Source: Segetibacter sp. 3557_3 (GTDB lineage Bacteria > Bacteroidota > Bacteroidia > Chitinophagales > Chitinophagaceae). From it: a stretch of 64,000 nt of DNA. Location: positions 868,001-932,000 of the forward strand of contig NZ_SMSK01000001.1 of NCBI RefSeq assembly GCF_004354985.1. Reading direction: 5' to 3'. Below, in pieces: positions 46,545 to 55,886 of the stretch (position 1 is the stretch's first letter; each line of letters begins with the position of its first letter). The notes beneath the pieces were generated by a model. The model was not told the DNA's origin and made no database searches. It worked only from the letters and a program-made list of their open reading frames with translations. A program made the translations under genes and the position numbers.

Positions 46545-47348
46545 TTGAAAACTTACTTCGTAGACGCTTTCACGAACAAACGATTCAAGGGTAATCCTGC
46601 TGCGGTTTGTATCGCAGCGTCCGACCTGCCCGATACCACGATGCAAGACATTGCTACGGAAATCGGATTTTCGGAAACCGCATTTATCCGCCACATTTCA
46701 GGCCAGTGCTACAACATCAGGTTTTTTACACCCAAACAGGAAATCCCTTTGTGCGGACACGCTACGTTAGCAGCATCGAAAATCCTTTTCGACATTCACG
46801 CCCATGACAGGATTTCTTTTCTCAACTGCGAAGAGGTAGAACTAAAGATTCAAAGGTTCGATGAAAAAATTGCCATGCAGTTCCCGGTTTACAACACCGT
46901 GCCTATCGATGTTCCATCCGGCGTATTAGCTGCACTTGGTATTGGCAATACGGTAACTACCCGGTTCAGTCCAAAAAATAAGATCATACTGCTCGAAATT
47001 GCCGGTACAGCACTTTTGGCAGACTTAAAGCCAGACTTCAATGCATTAGTCAAATCATATAACGGCATCAATGGGGTGTTGGTGACTGCCAAATCAGATC
47101 AAAGCGATTTTGATTTTCATTACCGCTATTTCTGGCCTTGGGCAGGAACGAATGAAGACCCCGTAACCGGAGGAGTGCAAACCTTTCTAACCCCTTTTTG
47201 GGTGGAAAGGCTCAATAAAACAAGGCTAAAGGCATTTCAATCATCACAAAGAACAGGTATGATGTCGACAGAACTGCAGGAAGATAAAGTATTGATCTTT
47301 GGTGAAGCTGTTGTTGTTTTTGAAGGAGAACTTAAATCCGAAGACTGA
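46545..47348 (+). CDS. PhzF family isomerase/epimerase-like protein
   Basis: 267 residues. 'YFVDAFTNKRFKGNPAAVCI' and 'ATEIGFSETAFI' (with the conserved catalytic-type Glu), 'RFFTPKQEIPLCGHATLAAS' and 'GTNEDPVTGGVQTFL' define the PhzF fold, related to diaminopimelate epimerase. The start must be TTG at 46545: a stop lies three codons upstream in frame and no ATG fits the conserved N-terminus. Its stop overlaps the start of the DinB gene (ATGA), so the two are translationally coupled. Phenazine synthesis is not implied; most family members have unknown substrates. Confidence 0.9.
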   Translation: MKTYFVDAFTNKRFKGNPAAVCIAASDLPDTTMQDIATEIGFSETAFIRHISGQCYNIRFFTPKQEIPLCGHATLAASKILFDIHAHDRISFLNCEEVELKIQRFDEKIAMQFPVYNTVPIDVPSGVLAALGIGNTVTTRFSPKNKIILLEIAGTALLADLKPDFNALVKSYNGINGVLVTAKSDQSDFDFHYRYFWPWAGTNEDPVTGGVQTFLTPFWVERLNKTRLKAFQSSQRTGMMSTELQEDKVLIFGEAVVVFEGELKSED

Positions 47349-47794
47349 TGTTAACCGAAATACTGCAAAGTTTATTTACAAGAGATTTAGACAGGCTGCG
47401 AACTGAAATCATGTCTTATAAATCGGAAGAAAACCTTTGGAAAACGGATGGCAACATTACCAATTCAGCCGGTAATCTTTGCCTTCACCTTCTTGGAAAC
47501 TTAAACACTTATATCGGTAAAGAAATTGGCCATACCGGTTATACCAGGAACAGGGAACAGGAATTTTCATTGCAATTAGTACCCCGAGAAGAATTGATTC
47601 ATGGAATTGACCAGGTTATTTTGACTATCACCGCCGCAATTACAACAATAGATGAAAGCAATTTGCAAGCTAACTATCCGGTTATGGTATTTGAGCAAAA
47701 AACAACTACCGGCTATTTATTGGTGCATTTGGCAACACACCTTAGCTACCACCTGGGACAAATTAATTACCACAGAAGAATGCTTGATCGTTAA
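47348..47794 (+). CDS. DinB family protein
   Basis: 148 residues. A four-helix bundle with the conserved metal-site histidines: 'NLCLHLLGNLNTYIG' in helix 2 and 'LLVHLATHLSYHLGQINYHRRML' in helix 4. The DinB/YfiT superfamily includes thiol-dependent transferases and hydrolases; the exact reaction is unknown. Begins inside the stop codon of the PhzF gene. Confidence 0.88.
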   Translation: MLTEILQSLFTRDLDRLRTEIMSYKSEENLWKTDGNITNSAGNLCLHLLGNLNTYIGKEIGHTGYTRNREQEFSLQLVPREELIHGIDQVILTITAAITTIDESNLQANYPVMVFEQKTTTGYLLVHLATHLSYHLGQINYHRRMLDR

Positions 47795-47824
47795 AGCGGG
47801 AGGGTTACAAATAAGCTGATCGCA

Positions 47825-47859
47825 TTGTGAACTCTTTAACATCCCGACACATATATTTG
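47825..47859 (+). promoter_or_regulatory. possible promoter for the beta-propeller/OM-barrel pair
   Basis: TATATTTG (47852-47859) is a perfect TAnnTTTG -7 element 18 bp before the start codon at 47877. A TTG at 47825-47827 is 24 bp away, somewhat far for a -33 element. Confidence 0.4.
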
Positions 47860-47876
47860 GTTGACCAACCTGCAAA

Positions 47877-49124
47877 ATGAGACATTTCCTTCGCTATTCT
47901 ATAATCATAGCACTGGCCTGCCTGTTTAATCCCCTGATGGGCAACGCACAAATTCAAAAGATTTATCTCCTTCCAAAAGCCCCGGGCACTGAAAAGCAGT
48001 CCAAATTCATCGACTCCATAAGTTTTACCCCATTGGAAATAAAAGACGGTATCGGCCTGGGTTCTTACAGCTATATGGAGGTAACCAATGATAATTTCCT
48101 GCTTTTCGATTATACCAATAAAACCATCTTGCTTTATGACAGGAACGGAAAATTTATTCACCAAATAAACTACAAAAAGCTCGGCGACGGGTTTTACCCA
48201 AACTATTACGAAGACCTGAACAGAATTTCATTTTTTGGAAATAATAAAAATTATGCGTTAACTCCAAAAGACCGGATTCAAATTAAACTGGATTATAAAA
48301 ATCCGCGAAATCAGAAATACTTCAAACAATATTTTATTGATTTAAAAGATACCACATACACTATTCAAAAAGGAACGGTTGATGAGAACAATATTGTTGG
48401 AGCACAGCCCTTTTATGGCAATTATTATTGGCAGGGCGAAATAAGTACAAGCGAACTTTTTAAAGACAGCATGGAACATGAAGTAAAGATTTACGAGAAC
48501 AAAAAATTGGTGCAAAGCTATTTTCCGTACAACCGTATCAATGAGCCGCGATATCTCTACACACAGGAAAACGTTGCCAGACACCGGACTGACTCGCCGC
48601 ATGTTAACTTCATTACCCGGCCGTATTGCGATACCATTTACAAATTGGATCGGGATAAGATGAAACCCGTTTATCATCTCGTTATACCGCTCGAAAACAG
48701 CGTACCCCCCTCCCTGTTTACCACCCCGTTTAAAAATAAAACTGAACGTGAAAACTTTGAGCGAAACAATGGGTGGGCGGTCAGGCAGGTTTATAACTTT
48801 CATGAAACACCCCGCTTCTTGTTTTTTGCAATCAGGTTTTTTTCAAATTTTGAAACTTACGTGTACCAGAAACAGGGCAATATAACTTACAAGACCAAAA
48901 GCATCAAGGCAGACAGTAGCCAGTATAACCTGCAGTTACTCGATAACAATACATTGCGTAAAGGCGACCGCTTGTATAAGCCGCAAAAAGCCGGTGACCT
49001 GGTTACCTTTTTCGAGCAACATAAAGATATACCCGTTCCAAAAGAACTCGACGCATTCATCAAACAAAAACCACATCCTGCTTCGCCGGTTATTGTGGCA
49101 TTTAAACTCAAGACACAGCCGTGA
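47877..49124 (+). CDS. 6-bladed beta-propeller-type secreted protein
   Basis: 415 residues with signal peptide 'YSIIIALACLFNPLMGNAQ'. The body has the blade pattern of the Bacteroidota '6-bladed beta-propeller' family ('YMEVTNDNFLLFDYTNKTILLYDRNGKFIHQINY', 'RPYCDTIYKLDRDKMKPVYHLVIPLE'). No lipobox is seen, so it is probably periplasmic or secreted. Its stop codon overlaps the GTG start of the outer-membrane barrel gene (GTGA), so the two products are made together and probably act together. Function unknown. Confidence 0.72.
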   Translation: MRHFLRYSIIIALACLFNPLMGNAQIQKIYLLPKAPGTEKQSKFIDSISFTPLEIKDGIGLGSYSYMEVTNDNFLLFDYTNKTILLYDRNGKFIHQINYKKLGDGFYPNYYEDLNRISFFGNNKNYALTPKDRIQIKLDYKNPRNQKYFKQYFIDLKDTTYTIQKGTVDENNIVGAQPFYGNYYWQGEISTSELFKDSMEHEVKIYENKKLVQSYFPYNRINEPRYLYTQENVARHRTDSPHVNFITRPYCDTIYKLDRDKMKPVYHLVIPLENSVPPSLFTTPFKNKTERENFERNNGWAVRQVYNFHETPRFLFFAIRFFSNFETYVYQKQGNITYKTKSIKADSSQYNLQLLDNNTLRKGDRLYKPQKAGDLVTFFEQHKDIPVPKELDAFIKQKPHPASPVIVAFKLKTQP

Positions 49125-51934
49125 AGCAAACCGTACTCTTTTGTTTATTGATCAGCTATTATGCAGCCGGCCTTGCGCAAACCGGCAAGGTAACCGGTAT
49201 AGTATCTGATGCCGGCTCTAAAACCCCGCTGGAACTTGCTACAGTTAGCATTTTAAAGCAAGACTCCAGCCTGGTGGCCTACCAGTTGTCAGACAAAGAA
49301 GGGAAGTTCACGATTTCAAAGCTTCCGCTGAAGCAGCGATTACTGGTAAGCGTTACCTACACCGGCTACGTGTCATTTTTCTCCGGGGTTGAACTCCAGG
49401 CCGGCAAAACCGATACCCTCACCGTAATGCTGGAGGTTAATACGAAAGACAGCAATGCTGTAGTGGTAAGAGCAGTGTCACCCGTGCGGATGAATGGTGA
49501 TACTTTAGAGATAAATCCGGATGCGTTTAAGATGAAGGAAGACGCCGTGGTAGAAGAATTGCTTAACCAGGTTTCAGGCGTTACCATGTGGTCGGATGGC
49601 ACCATCACCCTCAATGGCAAACTGGTACAAAGCCTGCTGGTAGACGGCAAGCCTTTTCTCGGCTCATCCGACTCACGGGTTGCAACGCAAAATTTACCCA
49701 AGTCTGCGATTGATAAAATACAGCTGTACCAGGAATACGATCGAAGCAACATCAGTCAAACGGGACGTCCGCAGGACTCCCTGCTGACCATGAACATTAA
49801 ACTTAAAGAGACCAGCAAGCGGGGTTACTTTGGTAAAGCGGGGGCAGGCTTTGGAACCACTAACCGGTTTGAAAGCGATCTTTCTTTCCAGATGTACAAC
49901 AAACAAACCAGTGCGGGAATCGGCGGAGGTATCAACAATATCAATAAGTCGATCGGCAACGTGCAGGAGATGTTCCAGAATAATACTTATCGCACCAACA
50001 ACCCCAATCTTTATAATGTCGGGCGTTTTGGCACCAACGGTATCAACAGGAATTATTCTGCAGGCGGAGTGTTGACACATAGCTTTATTGAAGCTGCGAA
50101 CAGCCGTCAAAACAACCGGGTTGTGGTTAATTACAACACATCCGGTGTAGAGTCATACCTGGCCGACATCAGCCTGCAAAACCGAACCACGATCGATAAT
50201 CCACAGTTCATCCGCGATGAAGGCACGCAAAGAAGCAGGAGCCAACGACACGATCTTGGCTTAAACTATGTAAAAACAAACAGCTATAACGATAACCTGA
50301 ACCTCAACGGCTCGTTAAACCAGAATACCGAAAATGGCAATTCCGGAAGGTTTACCGAAGTACGGGACAGTGTTAACCGCCTGCAAAGCACCAACACAAG
50401 TAATTCCCTTTTCACCAGGAAGTCAAACAGTCAGTCGTTCAACGGCAGCTTTAGTAAATCCGATTACGAGGATCCTTTAAAAGGTGTATCCATACAGTTC
50501 AACGCAAGAAACACCAATAGCAATTCGGAGCGCTCGGTTCTAAGCAACTTTCAATCGTTTACCAGCAGTGCAGGCAACAATGCATTCAACAGGCGATATG
50601 TTTCCAACGACCAGAATTCAAGCATCGGGGCGAGCGTCGACTATCTCGGACTAAAACGACTTTTGTTCGGACGATACAACCTGTTCGGGATAAACCTTAA
50701 CCTTAACCAATCCGTTAACCTCAACCGCACGGTAGAGGAATCCCTGGTAAGCGACTTCGACAGTACATCAAAACAATATGTCATTAACAACAAAGTGTCG
50801 TACCAAAACAGAAGGGAAGTTCTTGAGTACGTTCCCGCGCTGGGCTTGTCAAAATCTTTTTTCAGGTATACCGATAAATGGTACCGGAGCGTCTACTTCC
50901 AGGCAAGGTTCATGGAGGACTTCAGAACAGATAAAAACGGTTCAGCAACTTTCGCAAAAAGAAATCTCGACCGCTCGTTTCAGTTCTTCCGGCAGGAAGG
51001 GAACGTTACTTACCAATATGTGCGCCAGCAAAAATACCAGTACTTCTTAACTGCTAACTATGCTAAAAACTACCTGTATCCTTCGATCGAGCAGTTGTAC
51101 ACCATAGTTGACGATATCAATGTTTACGACATCAGGGTCGGTAATCCCGGGTTGCAAAACACCATCAACCATTCACTCAACATGAATGCGAATTTCAATA
51201 CGCAAAACCCTAAGTCGTTGTATTCGGTTAACAGTAACTTAAATGGTGGCTATAATAAGGCACTTAATCTCGTTACCGACAGCCTCATCAACGATCCATC
51301 CGGTAAAAGGATCTCCTACTATACCAACGCTGGTGAAAGCGAGAATTATAACCTTAACTACAATCTTAATGTGTCGAGAAGGTTTAAAAAGAACAGCATT
51401 CAGCTGATGTATAATGGCCAGTTCAGAACGGGAAGAATACCCAACTATATCGATGGCTTTTACAACGTCAGTGAAACGAATAACTTTTCGAACATGGTGA
51501 ACCTTCAACTGTCTTTGGGTTCTACGTTCATCTTTACGGCAAGTCAAACTTTGCAGCAATTTAAAAGCAGGCAAACAGCTGCTGGGCTCACATCCTTTAA
51601 GAATGCAAATAAGATAACAAAGCTGGGAGTCGTTATAAACTCCGGTACCAACTTTACCTTCAGCAGCACGCTCGACCAGATCGATAATTCAAATTTAAAC
51701 AAGCCAACCATGTTGTGGAATGCTTTTGCAACTTATCGGTTTTGGAAGCGACAGGCCGAATTAAAAGGATCTGCAATGGACATTCTCAAGCAATACCAAA
51801 ATATCACAAACAGCGTGAATGCTTATGGTACCACTACCAGGGTCACCAATGGCTTGCAGCAATACTTCCTGTTAACCTTATCCTACTACCCGCGTAAGTT
51901 TGGTAAAACAGAACTAAAACGCCAGGGCAATTAG
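49121..51934 (+). CDS. outer-membrane beta-barrel protein with carboxypeptidase-regulatory-like domain (TonB-receptor-like)
   Basis: 937 residues starting at GTG within the preceding stop. After signal peptide 'VLFCLLISYYAAGLAQ' (the GTG-encoded residue first) comes a carboxypeptidase-regulatory-like domain ('GKVTGIVSDAGSKTPLELATVSILKQDSSLVAYQLSDKEGKF', about 22-100). A plug-like segment follows ('VEELLNQVSGVTMWSDGTITLNGK', 'LLVDGKPFLGSSDSRVATQNLPKSAIDKIQLYQEYD', about 140-210), then a long Asn/Ser-rich barrel to the C-terminus. It belongs to the OMP beta-barrel type 3 group, not SusC; no clear TonB box. Probably an outer-membrane transporter or protein-export partner of the propeller protein. 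Confidence 0.82.
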   Translation: MKQTVLFCLLISYYAAGLAQTGKVTGIVSDAGSKTPLELATVSILKQDSSLVAYQLSDKEGKFTISKLPLKQRLLVSVTYTGYVSFFSGVELQAGKTDTLTVMLEVNTKDSNAVVVRAVSPVRMNGDTLEINPDAFKMKEDAVVEELLNQVSGVTMWSDGTITLNGKLVQSLLVDGKPFLGSSDSRVATQNLPKSAIDKIQLYQEYDRSNISQTGRPQDSLLTMNIKLKETSKRGYFGKAGAGFGTTNRFESDLSFQMYNKQTSAGIGGGINNINKSIGNVQEMFQNNTYRTNNPNLYNVGRFGTNGINRNYSAGGVLTHSFIEAANSRQNNRVVVNYNTSGVESYLADISLQNRTTIDNPQFIRDEGTQRSRSQRHDLGLNYVKTNSYNDNLNLNGSLNQNTENGNSGRFTEVRDSVNRLQSTNTSNSLFTRKSNSQSFNGSFSKSDYEDPLKGVSIQFNARNTNSNSERSVLSNFQSFTSSAGNNAFNRRYVSNDQNSSIGASVDYLGLKRLLFGRYNLFGINLNLNQSVNLNRTVEESLVSDFDSTSKQYVINNKVSYQNRREVLEYVPALGLSKSFFRYTDKWYRSVYFQARFMEDFRTDKNGSATFAKRNLDRSFQFFRQEGNVTYQYVRQQKYQYFLTANYAKNYLYPSIEQLYTIVDDINVYDIRVGNPGLQNTINHSLNMNANFNTQNPKSLYSVNSNLNGGYNKALNLVTDSLINDPSGKRISYYTNAGESENYNLNYNLNVSRRFKKNSIQLMYNGQFRTGRIPNYIDGFYNVSETNNFSNMVNLQLSLGSTFIFTASQTLQQFKSRQTAAGLTSFKNANKITKLGVVINSGTNFTFSSTLDQIDNSNLNKPTMLWNAFATYRFWKRQAELKGSAMDILKQYQNITNSVNAYGTTTRVTNGLQQYFLLTLSYYPRKFGKTELKRQGN

Positions 51935-52165
51935 TTCAATTCATTAGGGCAGCATACTTCTGAATGCTAACTTTTTACTTCTGAAATTGACTTTTATTGG
52001 GCCTGCATTTTAACCGGGATGAGACATCGTTGCGACGCTCCGTGCAACGACGCCACTTTGTGGTACCAACATGCACGCAAAACAAGAGCTACCAGCCAGC
52101 ATTAAAACGATAAAATTCGACTTCTACTTTTTACTTCTGACTTTTTCCTTTTAACTTTTGACTTT
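51935..52165. other. gap with short palindrome and T-rich repeats
   Basis: CGTTGCGACGCTCCGTGCAACG at about 52028-52049 forms an imperfect hairpin, similar to one at about 59074-59096. T-rich phrases of the form ACTTTTTACTTCTGAC occur at 51967-51993 and 52125-52177. No gene. Confidence 0.5.
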
Positions 52166-53395
52166 TTACTTTTTACTCCGCTCCAGTTTCAATATCTCCA
52201 CCCCTGCATCAAGCAACGGACCCGTACCATGTTTTTCATTTAAGCCTACAGGCCTGTTGTAATAAAACACAAGGTTCTCCTGTATGCCCGTGCCCACGCA
52301 TATGTCTTTCAGTTGACCAAGCTCATTGATCTTGTGTTTCTTTAGACCTTCCCAACCGATTGTCGCGATGGAAGCATAACGCGCATCAATCCAACCCTCG
52401 TTAACAGCATGAGCTATCCCGTAAACAAACATTGCAGAACACGAAGATTCAAGGTAAGAGTCGGTTTTGTCAAGCACCTGGTGCCACAAGCCTTCGGCAC
52501 TTTGGTAACGTGCGATCCCGATAATTTGCCGCTCCAGCAAATCAACCAGATGTTGCCTTTGCTGGTGCCGGGCCGGCAAATGGTCGAGCAGGTGGATGGT
52601 CGCTAACATGATCCAGCCATTGCAGCGGCCCCAGTGCGCAACACCGTTACGTTTAAGATCGCTGTACCAGGTGTGCCAGTAGATTTCCTTTTCCGCGTCC
52701 CACAAGTACTTATTAAAATTTACAACCTGCCTGATCGCGTCGCTAAAATACTTCGCCTCTCCGGTCATTTTACCCATACGTGCAAGAAAAGGAACACTCA
52801 TATAAAGGTCATCCGCCCACAGGGTCATCTCGTGGGGAAACGCTCTTACAAATGTTCCATCTTTTAGCCGTGCACGATCCTGGGTGAGGTGTTTAGCGGC
52901 TCTTTCTACATAGGCTTTGTATTCAGGTTGTTTTACATGGTTGTAAACATCGATAATGCTTGCGCTCATGGCGCCGAAATCATCCAGCTCATCCATGGTA
53001 AAAAACTCACCATAGGGATAAGTATAGTGTTTCACTTCGTGCTTAAACCGCTGTTCGAATACCTTGTAATTATCAAATCCAAACTGGATATGCCTGGCCG
53101 GGTACTCCTTGTACTTTTGTTCATTCAGATAGTTGCCCAGGTTTAGCATAGCAATATTCAATACTCCATGGGTATAATGCCAGCCGGTATAAGGTGTGGC
53201 ATATTTCACAGGTACACCTTCCGGAACATCCTTGGCCGATTGGTAAGCTTTTTTGTCATTTACCCCTTCAAAACCCAGCTTTGTTTCTTTAATAATCTGA
53301 TCTGCAATTTTACGTACAACAGCCTCATTGGTTTGTGCATGCACAACTGCTGAAAAGGCAAAAAACAGTAAGCTGTAAAGCATCTTCGACATCAT
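52166..53395 (-). CDS. GH88/GH105 unsaturated uronyl hydrolase
   Basis: 409 residues, signal peptide ending 'AVVHAQ'. An (alpha/alpha)6 barrel with 'TPYTGWHYTHGVLNIAML', 'FFTMDELDDFGAMSASIIDVYNHV', 'HEMTLWADDLYMSVPFLARMGKMTG' (Asp195/Asp196, the catalytic region of YteR-like enzymes), 'HWGRCNGWIMLATIHLLDHLP' and 'DSYLESSCSAMFVYGIAHAVNEGW'. The family removes the unsaturated uronic acid left by polysaccharide lyases, typically from rhamnogalacturonan I. Fits the pectin theme, although it lies about 17 kb from the nearest other hydrolase of the window. Both ends of the gene are bordered by repeat DNA. Confidence 0.92.
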   Translation of the reverse strand: MMSKMLYSLLFFAFSAVVHAQTNEAVVRKIADQIIKETKLGFEGVNDKKAYQSAKDVPEGVPVKYATPYTGWHYTHGVLNIAMLNLGNYLNEQKYKEYPARHIQFGFDNYKVFEQRFKHEVKHYTYPYGEFFTMDELDDFGAMSASIIDVYNHVKQPEYKAYVERAAKHLTQDRARLKDGTFVRAFPHEMTLWADDLYMSVPFLARMGKMTGEAKYFSDAIRQVVNFNKYLWDAEKEIYWHTWYSDLKRNGVAHWGRCNGWIMLATIHLLDHLPARHQQRQHLVDLLERQIIGIARYQSAEGLWHQVLDKTDSYLESSCSAMFVYGIAHAVNEGWIDARYASIATIGWEGLKKHKINELGQLKDICVGTGIQENLVFYYNRPVGLNEKHGTGPLLDAGVEILKLERSKK

Positions 53396-53459
53396 AGTGG
53401 AATTACGATTTATCGTTGTCTATAATCCGCCTAAGTTAGTGCATGAGCGCTGCAATATC

Positions 53460-54640
53460 AGCCACAAACGTGTTGGTATTCGCACACCGCCATTGCGACG
53501 AAGGAAGCAATCCCATCTTTCCACACCGTCATTGCGACGAAGGAAGCAATCCCATCTTCGCACATCGTCATTGCGATGAAGGAAGCAATCCCTTGTTTTA
53601 ACATAGTGAACCCTCGCCTAACGATGAACGATAAATGCATTTCCGCGCACAATCCGCAATCCCATGTCGGCACCGTCATTGCGACGAAGGAAGCAATCCC
53701 TTGTTTTAACATCGCAAGCCCTCTCCTAACGATGAACTATGAACAATGAATGCATTTCCGCGCACAATCCGCAATCCCATGTCGGCACCGTCATTGCGAC
53801 GAAGGAAGCCATCCCTTGTTTTAGCATCGCGAACCCTCGCCTAACGATGAACTATGAATGATGAATGCATTTCCGCGCACAATACGCAATCCCATCTCGG
53901 CACCGTCATTGCGCCGAAGGAAGCAATCCAATCTTTGCACATCGTCATTGCGACGAAGGAAGCAATCCCATCTTTCCACACCGTCATTGCGACGAAGGAA
54001 GCAATCCCTTGTTTTAGCATCGCAAGCCCTTGTGATAGCAGTCAGCTAACGTAATGCGGATCGTCATTGCGACGAAGGAAGCAATCCCTTGTTTTAGCAT
54101 CGCGAATTGGGGCCTAACGATGAACGATGAATGATGAATGCATTTCCGCGCACAATCCGCAATCCCATGTCGGCACCGTCATTGCGCCGAAGGAAGCAAT
54201 CCCTTGTTTTAGCATCGCAAGCCCTTGTGATAGCAGTCAGCTAACGTAATGCGGATCGTCATTGCGACGAAGGAAGCAATCCCTTGTTTTAGCATCGTGA
54301 ACTGTTGCCTAACGATGAATGATGAATGCATTTCCGCGCACAATCCGCAATCCCATGTCGGCACCGTCATTGCGACGAAGGAAGCAATCCCTTGTTTTAG
54401 CATCGCGAACTGTTGCCTAACGATGAACTATGAATGATGAATGCATTTCCACGCACAAGCAATCCCATGTCGGCACCGTCATTGCGCCGAAGGATGCGCT
54501 CCCTTGTTTTAACATCGCAAGCCCTCTCCTAACGATGAACTATCAATGATGAATGCATTTCCGCGCACCCCAACGGAATCCCCATGTTCGTACCTTCATC
54601 AGGACGAAGGAGTGAATCCTCGTTCTAACAAATCAACTTC
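53460..54640. repeat. array of CATTGCGACGAAGGAAGC units with higher-order repeats (family iii)
   Basis: About thirteen copies of GTCATTGCGACGAAGG followed by AAGCAATCCC (some with C or T for A at one site) lie at about 53490, 53529, 53569, 53667, 53790, 53909, 53945, 53986, 54065, 54179, 54260, 54368 and 54479, plus a degenerate one near 54592. Seven are embedded in a longer unit carrying GATGAACTATGAATG, GCATTTCCGCGCACAATCCG and CCTTGTTTTAGCATCGC. Spacing is irregular (about 36-120 bp). Small ORFs across the array on both strands are artefacts. A cousin (GTCATCCCGACGAAGGAGGG) occurs at about 61900. Confidence 0.9.
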
Positions 54641-54690
54641 TCAATTTGTCTTTCGACTTTTTACTTTTGACTTTTTACTTTTTAATTTTC
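54641..54690. repeat. T-rich low-complexity stretch
   Basis: GACTTTTTACTTTTGAC phrases, as in 52125-52177, end 6 bp before the exonuclease start codon. Confidence 0.5.
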
Positions 54691-54695
54691 CCGCT

Positions 54696-55535
54696 ATGAT
54701 GATCCACTTAATCGATGGCACCTACGAATTGTTCAGGCACTTTTATGGACAGCGTCGCTTTAACAAGGGTAAGGATAAACCATTCGGTGCTGTTGTTGGT
54801 GTACTCAACGGAATTTTGGCAATGATCGAAAAAGGTGCGACCCACCTCGGGGTTGCCACGGATCATGTAATCGAATCATTTCGAAACGAGCTCTGGCCGG
54901 GTTACAAAACAGGTGAAGGCATTGACCCTTCCCTGTTGGCACAGTTCCATCCGCTGGAAGAAGCGCTGGCGTTGATGGGGGTTGCCGTATGGCCCATGGT
55001 TGATCTCGAAGCTGACGATGCCCTTGCATCAGCCGCACACCTTGCTGCAACCGATCCCCGGGTGCAGAAAATATGTATCTGGACTCCCGATAAAGATCTC
55101 GCACAATGCGTACAGGAAGACTATATCGTGCAGGTTGATGGCAAAGCTGAAGCCATCCGGGATGCAACAGCCGTGATCAGAAAATTTGGTGTAGCACCCC
55201 CACTGATTCCCGACTTCCTGGCGCTTGTAGGCGACAAGGCAGATGGCTTCCCCGGTATAACGGGCATAGGCAAAACCGGTGCAGCACGTTTGTTAAACCA
55301 ATATGGACCAATTGAAAATTTCCCCGAAAATGTGCTCGGTGCACACCGCAAAGACGCATTACTATTTAAACGCCTGGCCAAGCTGCGAACCGATGAACCG
55401 TTGTTTAAGAATATCGACGAGTTGCATTGGCAGGGACCAACCGCAGCTTTCGAAGTGTTTACACATCAGATCGGCGAAGCCCGCCTGCTCGAACGGGCAA
55501 ATGTTGCAGCAGCAAATCTCAACAGCAAAGATTGA
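54696..55535 (+). CDS. 5'-3' exonuclease (FEN/PolA N-terminal type)
   Basis: 279 residues from ATG 54696 (a second ATG follows directly); the upstream open frame runs into the repeat array and is rejected. 'MIHLIDGTYELFRHFYG' supplies the first metal aspartate, 'DLEADDALASAAHL' and 'IWTPDKDLAQCV' the acidic cluster, and 'FLALVGDKADGFPGITGIGKTGAARLLNQYG' the helix-3-turn-helix DNA-binding motif. A stand-alone version of the PolA 5' nuclease domain, cleaving flaps and RNA primers during replication and repair. Confidence 0.92.
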   Translation: MMIHLIDGTYELFRHFYGQRRFNKGKDKPFGAVVGVLNGILAMIEKGATHLGVATDHVIESFRNELWPGYKTGEGIDPSLLAQFHPLEEALALMGVAVWPMVDLEADDALASAAHLAATDPRVQKICIWTPDKDLAQCVQEDYIVQVDGKAEAIRDATAVIRKFGVAPPLIPDFLALVGDKADGFPGITGIGKTGAARLLNQYGPIENFPENVLGAHRKDALLFKRLAKLRTDEPLFKNIDELHWQGPTAAFEVFTHQIGEARLLERANVAAANLNSKD

Positions 55536-55735
55536 TTATTCGAGACGCGATCGTACAGCCCGGGTAAAATACCTATCGGAACCAACACCGGGTAGGTAGC
55601 AGCACACACCGTTACATAGTAGACTGCACATACGCGTAAGTGAGTATTTTGAGAAGGGTGGCAGCATTGCCATCAGGTGGTAGCAGGCAAAAAAGGATGA
55701 CTAAGTTGTGTCTTGCGGCCGGTATAAAGTAACGC

Positions 55736-55764
55736 CAAAAAAAAAGGCACTTAAAAAGTGCCTT
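55736..55764 (-). terminator. intrinsic terminator of tRNA-Lys
   Basis: AAGGCACTT/AAGTGCCTT stem followed on the minus strand by about nine T's (A run at 55737-55745 on plus). It begins at the tRNA 3' end. Confidence 0.88.
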
Positions 55765-55839
55765 GGTGATCCGGCTGGGACTCGAACCCAGGACCCATAC
55801 ATTAAAAGTGTATTGCTCTACCAACTGAGCTACCGAATC
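55764..55839 (-). tRNA. tRNA-Lys (TTT anticodon), CCA encoded
   Basis: Minus strand: acceptor GATTCGG/CCGGATC, D arm GCTC...GAGC, anticodon stem ATACA/TGTAT around CTTTTAA (anticodon TTT), T arm CTGGG-TTCGAGT-CCCAG, discriminator A at 55767, then CCA at 55766-55764. Confidence 0.95.
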
Positions 55840-55886
55840 TCGTTCTTTATGGTTATTTAGAACTACCCTGTTTTTATTAGGGAGTG

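Noticed and set aside
53458-54437. Small ORFs encoding 'ASFVAMTV' or 'IVIATKEAIP' repeats
   Set aside because: They are translations of the repeat unit on both strands; no signals of real genes.
53460-54640. CRISPR-like array (repeat about 25 bp, partly 41-bp period)
   Set aside because: Spacing is irregular, the intervening sequences are themselves repeated, and no cas genes are nearby.
54546-54695. N-terminal extension of the 5'-3' exonuclease
   Set aside because: It lies within repeat and T-rich DNA; the conserved protein begins at the ATG at 54696 or 54699.
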